Shown: positions 26,177-35,080, numbered from the stretch's first letter. The stretch is 64,000 nt of DNA from Moritella sp. PE36 (GCF_000170855.1 NZ_ABCQ01000002.1:186001-250000), one strand, 5' to 3'. Numbers and translations are program-made. Notes: generated from the sequence alone by a model not told the origin.

Positions 26177-26459
26177 CAGCAATCGCTACCACTTGCCCGT
26201 GAATATGCTCAACCATACAATGTAATTGTTGACGCCTTGTTATCACCTCAATCTGTGCATCAAACTCAAGAGATAAATAACGGCATATCCCTTTAAGCTG
26301 ATGTTTTAGCGCATTAAGCTGGTCAATATTTTCAACTAATCCAGTTTCAGAGCTAATGTTAACAAGCTCCCCGACTAATGCTTGGTATAAAGGTAACCGC
26401 CTTTCTTGACTATAATGCCAGAAAAAATGACGCACGTTATCACTGATATCAATGAACAT
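26166..26459 (-). CDS. Histidine phosphotransfer (Hpt) domain protein
   Basis: 97 residues. The phospho-acceptor motif NALKHQLKGICRYL carries the HxLKG signature of Hpt domains. The ATG at 26459 overlaps the end of the REC-EAL gene by 11 bases, and its stop overlaps the hybrid kinase start, so the three are translationally coupled. A frame starting at 26483 exists but has no better ribosome site. It should carry phosphate from the hybrid kinase receiver to the REC of the EAL protein. Confidence 0.85.
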   Translation of the reverse strand: MFIDISDNVRHFFWHYSQERRLPLYQALVGELVNISSETGLVENIDQLNALKHQLKGICRYLSLEFDAQIEVITRRQQLHCMVEHIHGQVVAIADEL

Positions 26460-27651
26460 TTGCGGCAATGTCCTTATGCACATAACGATTAACCCAGGCT
26501 GTTAAATAGCGGCCTTCAATCGGCGGACTATATACATACCCTTGCGCGATATCACAACCTAGTTCAGCTAAAATATTAAGCACGTTTTCAGTCTCAATAC
26601 CTTCGGCAACGACACTCACCGACATTTTTTTAGCTAAGGCGATCGTCGACTCAACAATGAGGTGATGTTGTTCATTGGTATCAATATCACAGACAAAAGA
26701 GCGATCAATTTTAATTTCATTAAAAGGAATGATATCTAAGCGTTCATAAGTCGAATAGCTTTTACCAAAATCATCCAGTGAAATACCGATGTCATTAATA
26801 ATCAGTCGGGCGATAGAATTCAATACACTGGCTTGATTAATGATTGCTTGTGATTCGGTCAGTTCTAAAGTTAATTTGATACCAGCATGTGCTTGTTTAT
26901 GGCGGATTATATAGTCAATCAAGTTATCGCAGCCTAAGTCTTCTGCGGTAACATTAATCGATAATGTATAACTTGATAACGTCTTTTCATAAGCCCAGAA
27001 TTTGAATGCTTTCGCGACAATTATCTTAGTGAAATCAACATTCAGTCCTGCTTTATCAATCAAAGGTAAAAACGTATCGGGATAAATATAACCATTTTCA
27101 TCGTACATTCTAGCTAACACTTCAAAGCCGATGATACTGTTACTTTTCATATCAACTTGAGGTTGAAAGCAAAGTAATACTTGTTCATCGTCAAGCAGCT
27201 GGTTTATGTCATAATCAGAGACATTTTCGGGTGATTTAACGACCATTTCATGGTCATGCTGACGTTGCAAACGGGCTGCTTCCGCTAATATAAAGTCCAT
27301 ATTAATCGGTTTTTCAAAAACGCCGACTAGGTTCAGTTTCAAACTACTAGCAATACTACCCACTAGCGCCAAAGTACGTTTATCCGAAGAACTAATCACA
27401 GCTAAGGGAATATCGGCATAACTCGGGTGCTCAGATAAAAAATTAATCACCTCCATGCCATCACAGTGATCCATTTTTAAATCCAAGATCAGTAAATCAA
27501 TATTACCTTCTATAGCCACAATCGCTTCAATACCTTGATTTGCATCCTCAGCTTCAAACGTCTTAAAATCATGTTCGAAGGTACTCTCGATAAGATCGGC
27601 TTTAATCGCTTCTCGGACAAATTTTTGGTCATCGATAATCAAAATATTCAT
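26449..27651 (-). CDS. Response regulator with EAL (cyclic-di-GMP phosphodiesterase) domain
   Basis: 400 residues. N-terminal receiver: ILIIDDQKFVREAI and LLILDLKMDHCDG with the phospho-Asp, then VFEKP. The C-terminal EAL domain begins LLCFQPQVDMKSNSIIGFEV, continuing LARM (the EAL position reads EVLAR), and keeps the catalytic acidic residues in LELTES, SLDDFGKSYST and VVAEGIET. It should hydrolyse c-di-GMP under phosphorelay control. The ATG at 27651 has GGAG six bases upstream and is preferred over the upstream ATG at 27675. It is 10 bases downstream of the XRE regulator gene. Unlike VieA there is no C-terminal DNA-binding domain; that role may fall to the upstream gene. Confidence 0.9.
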   Translation of the reverse strand: MNILIIDDQKFVREAIKADLIESTFEHDFKTFEAEDANQGIEAIVAIEGNIDLLILDLKMDHCDGMEVINFLSEHPSYADIPLAVISSSDKRTLALVGSIASSLKLNLVGVFEKPINMDFILAEAARLQRQHDHEMVVKSPENVSDYDINQLLDDEQVLLCFQPQVDMKSNSIIGFEVLARMYDENGYIYPDTFLPLIDKAGLNVDFTKIIVAKAFKFWAYEKTLSSYTLSINVTAEDLGCDNLIDYIIRHKQAHAGIKLTLELTESQAIINQASVLNSIARLIINDIGISLDDFGKSYSTYERLDIIPFNEIKIDRSFVCDIDTNEQHHLIVESTIALAKKMSVSVVAEGIETENVLNILAELGCDIAQGYVYSPPIEGRYLTAWVNRYVHKDIAANVH

Positions 27652-27661
27652 AATTACTCCG

Positions 27662-28612
27662 CTATATACCGACATTCGTAGGCTGCAATTCTCGTGTAGG
27701 TATAACAGAAAGCATCAGCATATTTCGGTTTGCCATGACTTCAGAACGACTCATAATAAACGAATAGTTCTGAATGATTTTAGATTGGTGTTCAATTGGT
27801 TTAACTTTAAACATGGGGATCTTCATCTGCATTAATTTTTGTTTCAATTTGCTATCACAAGTACTAAAACTTAAATATTCAATCGCTTTATCTGTTGCTA
27901 ACTGATTAAGGTAGACAGACATCATATGATTATCAATTGCAGGGGAAACACCAAACGAAGAAAGTACCACCAACACATTCGCGCGATCTTGTTTCGCAAC
28001 GTTCAGTAGTTCCATAATACCGATACTGCAATTCATGAACTCAAATAATGCTTTGGTATTTACTTTACAAAAAAGGCAATGCCCTACTAATTGGCTAAAA
28101 TTGCAAAATGCCGAGACTAAATTAAGCGGTTTTAGTAATGCTGTTGAGGTCACTTCTTGGTGTGTAGGAAATAAACGCGGGTTACCTTCATACATTAAGC
28201 AAAGTTTTAACATCGATGCAAAATTAATGTGGTCAGGCAGCATTGACTTGGTATGGTATTGATCATTTTTATAATAAGGATGTGCTGCTTTGTCATTTTT
28301 CTCGCTACCAGAAAGCTGAATGGCGTATAAGCTTTCTTTGACAAAATCAATATCTGAACTATAGATATTAAACAGATCATCACCAAACACTTCGGCTATT
28401 TCTGACTGTTTTGTTAAAGACGGTGTGTTAATACCACGTTCCCAACGACTAATTGAGATCGTATCTAAGCTATCAAAAGAATGACTTCTTTCATTTAATA
28501 ACGCCCGTAACCCTTCTTGTGAAAGGTTATGCTCTGTGCGTATTTTTCTTAAAAAACTTGAGAATACCCTCATTATTATTGTTTTTTGATAAGAGTATTT
28601 TTTGTATCCCAT
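27662..28612 (-). CDS. XRE-family HTH regulator with unknown C-terminal domain
   Basis: 316 residues from the ATG at 28612, which has GGAAG six bases upstream. The helix-turn-helix covers about 14-70: FLRKIRTEHNLSQEGLRALL followed by ISRWERGINTPSLTKQSEIA. The rest (about 95-316) is not recognised; it contains several Cys (AFCNFSQLVGHCLFCKV) and a C-terminal region ending in VIPTRELQP. It is the first gene of the four-gene signalling unit and may be its regulator or the output of the c-di-GMP branch. Confidence 0.75.
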   Translation of the reverse strand: MGYKKYSYQKTIIMRVFSSFLRKIRTEHNLSQEGLRALLNERSHSFDSLDTISISRWERGINTPSLTKQSEIAEVFGDDLFNIYSSDIDFVKESLYAIQLSGSEKNDKAAHPYYKNDQYHTKSMLPDHINFASMLKLCLMYEGNPRLFPTHQEVTSTALLKPLNLVSAFCNFSQLVGHCLFCKVNTKALFEFMNCSIGIMELLNVAKQDRANVLVVLSSFGVSPAIDNHMMSVYLNQLATDKAIEYLSFSTCDSKLKQKLMQMKIPMFKVKPIEHQSKIIQNYSFIMSRSEVMANRNMLMLSVIPTRELQPTNVGI

Positions 28613-28961
28613 CTTCGCTTCCAATTATATCTAATGCCCTTATCACTAACCTAATCACTGTCATTACTCAACGACATTAAACACTAAGTTTGAAACAAAA
28701 ACACTACCAATCAATAAAAAATCAAATATATGTTTATACATGCACTAGTTCCACAGTAATAACTTTAACTTTTTTAAAAAAAATGCCTACATGCTAAACA
28801 ATATCACCATTATCTCAACGACTAGGCAGATAGTTACACATATCCATAAAGTATTACTCTAGCGTCAAATGTGACTACTCGTTATGATTTCCATCACCAC
28901 AATGGAGCACCACGCGCTGTGTCAGCACATCAAAAATTATAATGAACATGGAGTTTATGAT
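28613..28961. other. Divergent intergenic region upstream of gbpA and the signalling operon
   Basis: About 350 AT-rich bases. An inverted pair TGCCTA/TAGGCA spaced by ~36 bases (28782-28829) is the only structure I see. Promoters for both directions must be here but no clear -35/-10 pair stands out. Confidence 0.4.
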
Positions 28962-30386
28962 ATGAAAAAAATAATATTAACGTCACTCAGTGCTTTGGCG
29001 GTGTCTGCCGCTTTAGTACCGACAGTCGCGATTGCACACGGCTATGTTGCAGGCCAGTTTCCTTCACGCGTTAATTTATGTCATTCAGACAATGGCTCTA
29101 AAAACGATTGTGCGAGCGCGTCATACGATAGACAAAGCTTAGAGGCGCCGAAAGGCTTTCCAGCGACGGGTCCTGTTGATGGAAAGATCGCATCGGCACA
29201 AAAAGGCGGGTCCTTTGATGTGCTTGATCTGCAATCATCAAACCAATGGTATAAAACTAAGATCCAAGCGGGTTTGAATGATTTTCACTGGTTTAGCACA
29301 GCGAACCATAAAACCACCGATTACGTTTATTACATCACCAAGCCTGACTGGGACCAAAACGCGCCACTAACCCGCGCATCTTTTGATTTAGCCAATCCTT
29401 TCTGTGTCATTGATATGGACGGTCAACAACCACTGAAAAATTTAGGTAACCCACATAGCTGCAACGTGCCAGCGCGCAGTGGTTATCAAGTTATTCTTTC
29501 CGTTTGGACCATCGATGATACTGCGAATGCGTTCTATAATGTTATCGATGTAGAATTTGAGGACGGTGTAACGCCACCGCCACTACCCGATGTCTGGCAG
29601 CAAAGCACCACAATTACCCCACAAGCAGACTTAGTCGTTGGCGATAAAGTCAAAGCCCGCTTCTTTGATTCCTCAGTTGGCTCATTTACTCGCGAAACGA
29701 CCATTGAAATTAACTCTGCTGCCAATGGTCAAAAGAATACTTGGTCTTACAACCTCGCCACTGCGATTAATGCCAATCAAACCGATGCGCAAGCGGGTTC
29801 CAAAAGTGACAACGATATGTTTACCCCTGTTTACGGTAACAACCCTATCTACTTAAAAACGGACTCTAACCTTAGCTCTGTTGAAGTTGACATTATTAAA
29901 GCTGAAGTCCCTGTTGATGACAGTATTAGCGTTTTAGGCCTAAAAGATGAATATGTCATCGACAATAATGCGGTAGATATTACCTTTAGTATTGAAGCGG
30001 TTGGTAACTTAAATGTCACCAATACTATCTTTGATGCCAATAATAACGCCATCGCCTCAGAGTCTAAAAATGTGAATGACACGGTTGAGCACTTTACAAT
30101 ATCACTCAACAATGCAACCGCAGGTATCTTTAAACTGGTCTCAATTGCCAACTCAAACGATAACAGCAACCTATCACTGCAAGAATCAAATAACTTCAAA
30201 ATCCTTGCCGCTGACATTCCGGGTGACTGCCAAGATATTCAAGCAATTGATATCAGCAAGCAATACCAACCAGGTAATGAAGTTTCATACCAAGGTAATG
30301 TTTACCGTGCAGAGCGTTGGACGGATGTAGGCAGAACACCGGATACCCAGTACTCAGGTTGGGTATTAATAGGCTCTTGTGAATAA
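28962..30386 (+). CDS. gbpA: GbpA-like lytic chitin monooxygenase (AA10) with chitin-binding domain
   Basis: 474 residues from the ATG at 28962 with GGAG 8 bases upstream; the frame continues 26 codons further but lacks a signal sequence there. Signal peptide 1-25 (ending TVAIA); the mature protein starts with His26 (HGYVAGQFPSRVN), the copper-histidine-brace residue of AA10 enzymes; the second His is likely His116 (TANHKTTDY). AA10 domain ~26-200, a GbpA domain 2 (~205-310), a third domain (~315-415) and a C-terminal CBM5/12-type chitin-binding module with AERWTDVGRTPDTQYSGWVL. It oxidatively cleaves chitin and, in Vibrio, also aids attachment to chitin and mucin. The length is close to the four-domain V. 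cholerae GbpA. Confidence 0.92.
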   Translation: MKKIILTSLSALAVSAALVPTVAIAHGYVAGQFPSRVNLCHSDNGSKNDCASASYDRQSLEAPKGFPATGPVDGKIASAQKGGSFDVLDLQSSNQWYKTKIQAGLNDFHWFSTANHKTTDYVYYITKPDWDQNAPLTRASFDLANPFCVIDMDGQQPLKNLGNPHSCNVPARSGYQVILSVWTIDDTANAFYNVIDVEFEDGVTPPPLPDVWQQSTTITPQADLVVGDKVKARFFDSSVGSFTRETTIEINSAANGQKNTWSYNLATAINANQTDAQAGSKSDNDMFTPVYGNNPIYLKTDSNLSSVEVDIIKAEVPVDDSISVLGLKDEYVIDNNAVDITFSIEAVGNLNVTNTIFDANNNAIASESKNVNDTVEHFTISLNNATAGIFKLVSIANSNDNSNLSLQESNNFKILAADIPGDCQDIQAIDISKQYQPGNEVSYQGNVYRAERWTDVGRTPDTQYSGWVLIGSCE

Positions 30387-30417
30387 GCCCCTATACACGA
30401 CTCCTTAGCAAGAACAT

Positions 30418-30452
30418 AAACCACGCGTGATGATTAATATTGCGCGCGGTTT
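30418..30452. terminator. Probable terminator between gbpA and the glutathione synthetase gene
   Basis: AAACCACGCG (30418-30427) pairs with CGCGCGGTTT (30443-30452) with one mismatch, a 16-base loop, and short T/A flanks. It lies between two convergent genes. Confidence 0.5.
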
Positions 30453-30472
30453 AATTCCTTCCGCGATAAGTA

Positions 30473-31918
30473 CTAACGATAAACCAGTGAATCGACTGCT
30501 CCCTGTCCACTATGAACCCCGCCTTCCATAACGTTCGCCGGTTTACTCCGCACTAAATACCCCGCCACAGCATCATCAATAGCAACACCATCAATGTTGA
30601 CGGTAAAAATACCGATTTCACTGATCATATCGCCAATCATGCTCGCTTCACCATTGCGAATAATCATGGTCGGGTGCGAACGAGGCAGGGGCATGATTTT
30701 GCGCATCAACGACCAAGACTCATACTCAACTTCATCAAGTGTTCTTAGTTTAGTCACAATATCCTCACCAAACACACAATGACCACCGCCTTCGCCCTGA
30801 TTTTTTAACACCCAATTATCGAGTCCGGTTGTCATCAAATGCGCCATTGAATCAGCATGCAATGGCAGCATCTCACCAAAAAAGGGTTTAATGGTCAATG
30901 CTTCTTGCTCAGTTAACCCAAGTTTCATCAGCGCTTGTGCAGGCAAATTAGATAACAACATTTGTACCCGTTTACTCGATGCCAGTTGCTGAGCGATGGT
31001 CGCATTCATGGCAATATCATGCTGCTCGAGCATCATGCGCACCGACATCAAGGTTTTGCAGCAATACTTTTCGATAATGGTTTTATCATAATAATCACAC
31101 TGCTGATAACCGGCACGCAGATAGACCACATCAATTGGCTCATCATTTAATAACAGACGATGGTTATCGCCAGTCGACAATTGGCCGTGTAACTCGGTAA
31201 ATGTTTTCCTTAACGTACGAATACCTTTTGCATGTAACGCATATTCTAATAAATGCTGGTCATAGACATTATCTTCATGCGCTTGCACTACCATGACAAA
31301 CGTCGGTTTACCCGCATCCTTGTGTTTTTGTTTAATCATACGTGCAGACTTAGCGATACCATCAGCGAGTTTTTCAATTGCATCATTAGCGATAAATTCA
31401 GGCGGAATTTGTGCGCTAGGTTGGCATTGTGAATGATGATGCTCTGTATAAGTTTGAAATAAATCCGCATGCTGCGCCGCAATATAACGATGCAATTCAG
31501 ATGCACGTTGACCAAAAGGCCCCATACCAGCAGCAATGCCATTAAACTCAATCAACTTAGGGCCTAATTGCTGATCATCCATAAAGTCAGTTCTCATGAT
31601 CAGTAAAGGCGTCGCTCGACGAGATTGGGTTAACGATAACTTATTATGTAATGTTAATAATGCCGAAAATAAAGGATCGGTATCGGCAATAGGTGCTATA
31701 GCGTGTTGAATAAAGTCGTCATCTTTGGAAATAGCATGTAATAATTGACCAAATAATCTAGCCGCCTGCTGCAGCGCCTCAAAACGTACTTTATCGATAC
31801 TGCTTGGCGTTAAGGTAAACGGACAATGCAAACTACTGGCATTACTTTGCTTGAACACTAACGAGTGCGCTAATGCCCATTCAACACTATCGGTAACCGC
31901 TATTTCTACATTCTTCAT
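30473..31918 (-). CDS. Eukaryotic-type glutathione synthetase
   Basis: 481 residues from the ATG at 31918 (AGGG about 8 bases upstream; a 28-codon extension upstream is not needed). Motifs of the eukaryotic GSH2/GSS fold: LIEFNGIAAGMGPFGQRASE (about 125-145; compare the ...EINTIASSF... region), the glycine-rich loop VLKNQGEGGGHCVFGEDI (~370) and the C-terminal RSKPANVMEGGVHSGQGAVD with the Ala/Gly-rich ATP lid. Eukaryotic glutathione synthetase is ~474 residues and ligates glycine to gamma-Glu-Cys. Bacteria normally use the unrelated GshB or GshF, so this is an unusual or acquired gene. Two ArsR-type operators lie in its promoter, which suggests induction by metals or metalloids. The exact product could be glutathione or another thiol peptide. 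Confidence 0.8.
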   Translation of the reverse strand: MKNVEIAVTDSVEWALAHSLVFKQSNASSLHCPFTLTPSSIDKVRFEALQQAARLFGQLLHAISKDDDFIQHAIAPIADTDPLFSALLTLHNKLSLTQSRRATPLLIMRTDFMDDQQLGPKLIEFNGIAAGMGPFGQRASELHRYIAAQHADLFQTYTEHHHSQCQPSAQIPPEFIANDAIEKLADGIAKSARMIKQKHKDAGKPTFVMVVQAHEDNVYDQHLLEYALHAKGIRTLRKTFTELHGQLSTGDNHRLLLNDEPIDVVYLRAGYQQCDYYDKTIIEKYCCKTLMSVRMMLEQHDIAMNATIAQQLASSKRVQMLLSNLPAQALMKLGLTEQEALTIKPFFGEMLPLHADSMAHLMTTGLDNWVLKNQGEGGGHCVFGEDIVTKLRTLDEVEYESWSLMRKIMPLPRSHPTMIIRNGEASMIGDMISEIGIFTVNIDGVAIDDAVAGYLVRSKPANVMEGGVHSGQGAVDSLVYR

Positions 31919-31970
31919 ACTGTCGACCCTATTGCAAACAATGTTAAAGCACCACGAATAAGCGACGCCA

Positions 31971-31998
31971 ACTATTTCCATGAAACTAGAAATATAGA
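31971..31998. promoter_or_regulatory. ArsR-type operator 1 upstream of the glutathione synthetase gene
   Basis: TATTTC (31973-31978), 10-base spacer, GAAATATA (31989-31996); an exact match to the TATATTTC-N10-GAAATATA pattern except at two left outer bases. It is 55 bases upstream of the synthetase ATG. Confidence 0.7.
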
Positions 31999-32020
31999 TC
32001 AACTAATTTTAACTGTCAAA

Positions 32021-32046
32021 TATATTTCCATAAATGCAGAACTATA
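32021..32046. promoter_or_regulatory. ArsR-type operator 2 upstream of the glutathione synthetase gene
   Basis: TATATTTC (32021-32028), N10, GAACTATA (32039-32046); one mismatch to the consensus. It lies 42 bases beyond operator 1. Confidence 0.65.
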
Positions 32047-32155
32047 TGAAACACAAAAAAGACAAGGAATTAAAAACACCACTCAGAATAGGTGGTGTAA
32101 AAGCTTAATAAAAACAATAGTTAAAACCATCATTTAAAAAACAGTTAAAAATGTA

Positions 32156-32500
32156 CTAACACTGCTTTTCGTTACCAATGCTGTCGTTGCTGTCATTGCA
32201 AATAGTGTTCTTCACTTCATCAATACAACATTCATCTTGTAAAAAACCAATCACAGATTGTAATTTGTCATATTCAGCCACACAGTACAAGGTACGTCCT
32301 TCACGGCGCTGTGACAGTAATCCTGCAGACGCTAAGCTAGAAATATGGTGTGATAACGTCGACCCTGGAATGGATAATTGTGATTGCAAACCACCCACAG
32401 CAATACCTTGATATCCGGCACGAATAATACTTTTAAAAATAGCTAATCGTGTTGGATGCCCCAGTTCTTTCAGCGCTTTCGCAATTACATCAATATCCAT
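32156..32500 (-). CDS. ArsR-family metalloregulator
   Basis: 114 residues. Winged helix-turn-helix: LGHPTRLAIFKSIIRAGYQG, then the recognition region SIPGSTLSHHISSLASAGLL and the wing RREGRTLYCV. Sensing is likely through C-terminal cysteines: Cys91-Cys92 (DECCIDEV), Cys101 and Cys114; the classical ELCVCDL site of ArsR is absent. In the metal-free state it should repress its targets and release them when metal or metalloid (arsenic, antimony and other thiophilic ions are candidates) binds. An operator with the same pattern as those at the synthetase and permease genes is just upstream (32532-32557). GGAG ribosome site before the ATG. Confidence 0.88.
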   Translation of the reverse strand: MDIDVIAKALKELGHPTRLAIFKSIIRAGYQGIAVGGLQSQLSIPGSTLSHHISSLASAGLLSQRREGRTLYCVAEYDKLQSVIGFLQDECCIDEVKNTICNDSNDSIGNEKQC

Positions 32501-32531
32501 TATTATATCTCCACCATATCCGCTAACAACA

Positions 32532-32557
32532 TATATTTCGATACTAGCAGAAACATA
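32532..32557. promoter_or_regulatory. ArsR-type operator upstream of the arsR gene
   Basis: TATATTTC (32532-32539), N10, GAAACATA (32550-32557); one mismatch. It is 32 bases upstream of the arsR ATG, so autorepression is expected. Confidence 0.7.
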
Positions 32558-32596
32558 TTCACAGCACCAATAGTTAACGAGATAACAACAGACGAA

Positions 32597-33562
32597 TTAA
32601 TCCGTACGATTAGTGATACTTGTATTACCGGTTACTTTCAAAACCAGTTTTTCACTGATTTCTTGCTTTAATTCATCAAGCCACTCATAACGTTTACGAT
32701 ACATTGCACGTTTGCTACGTTTAAGATCTTCCGGTGATTTTCTCACTTCAAGCAAATCGAGTTGATACAGATTTCTGTTATATTTAGTCGCACCTAGCGA
32801 CTCCCAATGATTGTTATAATTTGTTTTAACTTTATCATTACCACTATAACGTTTTGCTGTGTACATATGCGCTTCACTAGTGACAAGTAGAAGCTGGTTA
32901 ACATCCCAAACATTAGCAATAATAGTCAGTATTTTAACCATCAGATCTTTAGGTCTCTGACCAAAATGTTGTTTCGTAAAATACTTAATTTTATCGTTAA
33001 CTTCAAGCCCGCTTTTCGGTCCCTGGATACCGCCAACCGTAATCGTTCGACCAGTCACTGCATCATCAAAAATGCTGAAAGTAATAGAGTAAAAAAGATT
33101 ACCATTCGTATCCAGCAACTTCATGCACAAGTCCCCCTCTTTGTGATTTGGTGCATAATAGCCAAGCGTCACACGGTATTCATCTTCTCCAACAGTAAAT
33201 TTGGTTACTTCGATTCCCTGACTTTTTTCATAAATAGCAAGTCCAGTGTGCGCAGGTAAACATTGACTAATAAAGCGATAATGCCCAACCACTAATTTAG
33301 TGCGACGTGCAATCCCATTACCCATATGAAGATAAGGACGAAATATTTTCCCCAAAAAACGCACATCTTGCTGTAATAATAACTGGAGAAAAGAAGAATC
33401 AATACCACGCTGAAACTGACGAAAATACGGATAATAAATTCTTGCGCGCAATACAAATTTAGAACGATAGCTTTTCTGCTTCTGTTTTAAATTAGAACAC
33501 TGATTCTCGCTCGAATCTGGGTAGGCAAGCCAACTTAACTCTCGGATACTTTTACTGTGCAT
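32597..33562 (-). CDS. VirK/YbjX family (DUF535) protein
   Basis: 321 residues from the ATG at 33562 (AAGG 8 bases upstream; the earlier GTG at 33586 is less likely). Family signatures: a central LVVGHYRFI segment, VTLGYYAPNHKEGDLCMKLL, TVGGIQGPKSG (about 200-210) and the C-terminal KRAMYRKRYEWLDELKQEI. VirK/YbjX proteins are cytosolic or envelope-associated proteins of unclear biochemical role linked to resistance to antimicrobial peptides and PhoP control in enterics. A second copy is at 44954-45892. It lies next to arsR but shows no operator of that type. Confidence 0.8.
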   Translation of the reverse strand: MHSKSIRELSWLAYPDSSENQCSNLKQKQKSYRSKFVLRARIYYPYFRQFQRGIDSSFLQLLLQQDVRFLGKIFRPYLHMGNGIARRTKLVVGHYRFISQCLPAHTGLAIYEKSQGIEVTKFTVGEDEYRVTLGYYAPNHKEGDLCMKLLDTNGNLFYSITFSIFDDAVTGRTITVGGIQGPKSGLEVNDKIKYFTKQHFGQRPKDLMVKILTIIANVWDVNQLLLVTSEAHMYTAKRYSGNDKVKTNYNNHWESLGATKYNRNLYQLDLLEVRKSPEDLKRSKRAMYRKRYEWLDELKQEISEKLVLKVTGNTSITNRTD

Positions 33563-33740
33563 TCTTGATACCTTAATTATGGACACTACTCATAAAATAT
33601 TTAAGTTCCATCACACCAACTACGGTTTTTAGTTTCGCGGCTAAATTTGATTACAACAAAAATTAGCACACGACTAAGCAGGGGAAATGACTTTACTACT
33701 CTAAATTAGTGGCCATATATACACTCAAAATACCTAATCG

Positions 33741-33782
33741 GAAATAAAAAGACTGTAAGCGTATGTCAATACACTTACAGTC
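33741..33782 (-). terminator. Terminator after the DUF2237 gene
   Basis: GACTGTAAG (33751-33759) and CTTACAGTC (33774-33782) form a stem extended by GTAT/ATAC past one mismatch; on the minus strand it is followed by TTTTTATTTC. Confidence 0.8.
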
Positions 33783-33828
33783 TCAAAGGCATTTACAGTG
33801 AAAATACTAAGGTAATATCCTTAATTGA

Positions 33829-34206
33829 TTAACTCAAATCCATGGTATAGCGTTTAAGTAATTCCATTGGCACGATCTCTAATGCACGTATATGGGTTCT
33901 TTTTAAATACACTCTCGGCGCCATCTTATCTTCTAACGCTTGTAACCAGCGCGCGGCACACAAGCACCAACGATCACCCGCTCGCAAACCGTGAAAACCA
34001 GATTCTGGCACTGGGGTTGATAAATCATTACCTTTAAAACGAGAGTATTCTAAAAATTCAGCCGACACTTCAATGCACACCGTATGTGAACCCGCATCTT
34101 GGCTGCAGGTATTACAGGCACCATCACGATAAAAACCAGTCATAGGATCATCGCCACATAATTCCAACGCTTCGCCAAATACATTGACTGAATCATACAT
34201 TTCCAT
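33829..34206 (-). CDS. DUF2237 family protein
   Basis: 125 residues. It contains all the family landmarks: NVFGEALELCGDDPMTGFYR, ACNTCSQDAGSHTVC, GNDLSTPVPESGFHGLRAGD and WCLCAARWLQALE. The paired CxxC-like and WCLCA cysteines are conserved in the family, so a metal or redox role is possible; biochemical function is unknown. Followed by a strong terminator, so probably transcribed alone. Confidence 0.88.
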   Translation of the reverse strand: MEMYDSVNVFGEALELCGDDPMTGFYRDGACNTCSQDAGSHTVCIEVSAEFLEYSRFKGNDLSTPVPESGFHGLRAGDRWCLCAARWLQALEDKMAPRVYLKRTHIRALEIVPMELLKRYTMDLS

Positions 34207-34332
34207 TACAAACGCCTTTTATAGTAAGAGTTAGATTACTTAAAATTAAAGTAAAGTTGAAACTTGATAACCCTAGCACTTATTATTTTAACCGTCTATG
34301 GTGCTAATTTGATGATGTCATTACGCTGCCAT

Positions 34333-34392
34333 TAGCAATCGCGTAAATAGCCTAGCAATCGTGTAAATAGTCTAACAATCACTTATAATGAC
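34333..34392. repeat. 20-bp tandem repeat upstream of the hydrolase gene
   Basis: TAGCAATCGCGTAAATAGCC, TAGCAATCGTGTAAATAGTC and a weaker TAACAATCACTTATAATGAC: three consecutive 20-bp units. The last unit carries a TATAAT-like -10, so the repeat overlaps the likely promoter of the 34442 gene. Confidence 0.7.
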
Positions 34393-34441
34393 CTTTTAAT
34401 GCGTCCTTGCGCATAGATACTATTCACGGTATAGGAAGATC

Positions 34442-35080
34442 ATGGAACTCATTTATAACGGCCCTGTTGATGGCCCATTATTTGTATTTGCTCACGGTGC
34501 TGGCGCGCCTGCGAGTGCTGACTTTATGGAAACCATCGCCAAAGGATTAGCCTTACAGGGAATACGCGTCGCACGTTTCAATTTTCCTTATATGCAGCAA
34601 CGTGTTGATAATGGTACTCGCCGACCACCAGAGCGTGCGCCGAAACTAATCGCGCAGTACCAACAGCTTATTGCCAGCATTGACCAACCTATGGTGATTG
34701 GTGGCAAATCAATGGGTGGACGCATGGCCAGTCTAGTGGCATCCGATCCAACCACAGATGAGTTATCCGTTAATTCAAAAATAAAAGGCATCGCCTGTTT
34801 AGGTTTTCCTTTTCATCCCGCCAATAAACCCGAAACATTACGCACCGAGCACTTCCCCTTGATTAAACAAGCGGTTTTTATTGCTCAAGGTGAGCGAGAC
34901 AAATTAGGGTCCAAAGAAGACGTGGCGAGTTATGGCTTACCAGATAATATTGAATGGCTATGGCTAGAAGATGGCGATCATGATTTAAAACCAAGAGTAA
35001 AAAGTGGTTTTACCCATCAAGCACACCTGCAGAAAACCATCATCAGCATGGCCGAGTTCATCAAAAAAGCACTGCTTTAA
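34442..35080 (+). CDS. Alpha/beta-hydrolase, KANL3/Tex30-like family
   Basis: 212 residues. N-terminal LFVFAHGAGAPASADFM is the oxyanion-side loop; the nucleophile elbow is GGKSMGGRMASL with Ser at about residue 86; the catalytic His is in DGDHDLKPR (about 180), and an Asp is at GERDKLGS. These bacterial members are small soluble serine hydrolases of unassigned substrate. AGGA lies close before the ATG. Preceded by a 20-bp tandem repeat. Confidence 0.85.
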   Translation: MELIYNGPVDGPLFVFAHGAGAPASADFMETIAKGLALQGIRVARFNFPYMQQRVDNGTRRPPERAPKLIAQYQQLIASIDQPMVIGGKSMGGRMASLVASDPTTDELSVNSKIKGIACLGFPFHPANKPETLRTEHFPLIKQAVFIAQGERDKLGSKEDVASYGLPDNIEWLWLEDGDHDLKPRVKSGFTHQAHLQKTIISMAEFIKKALL

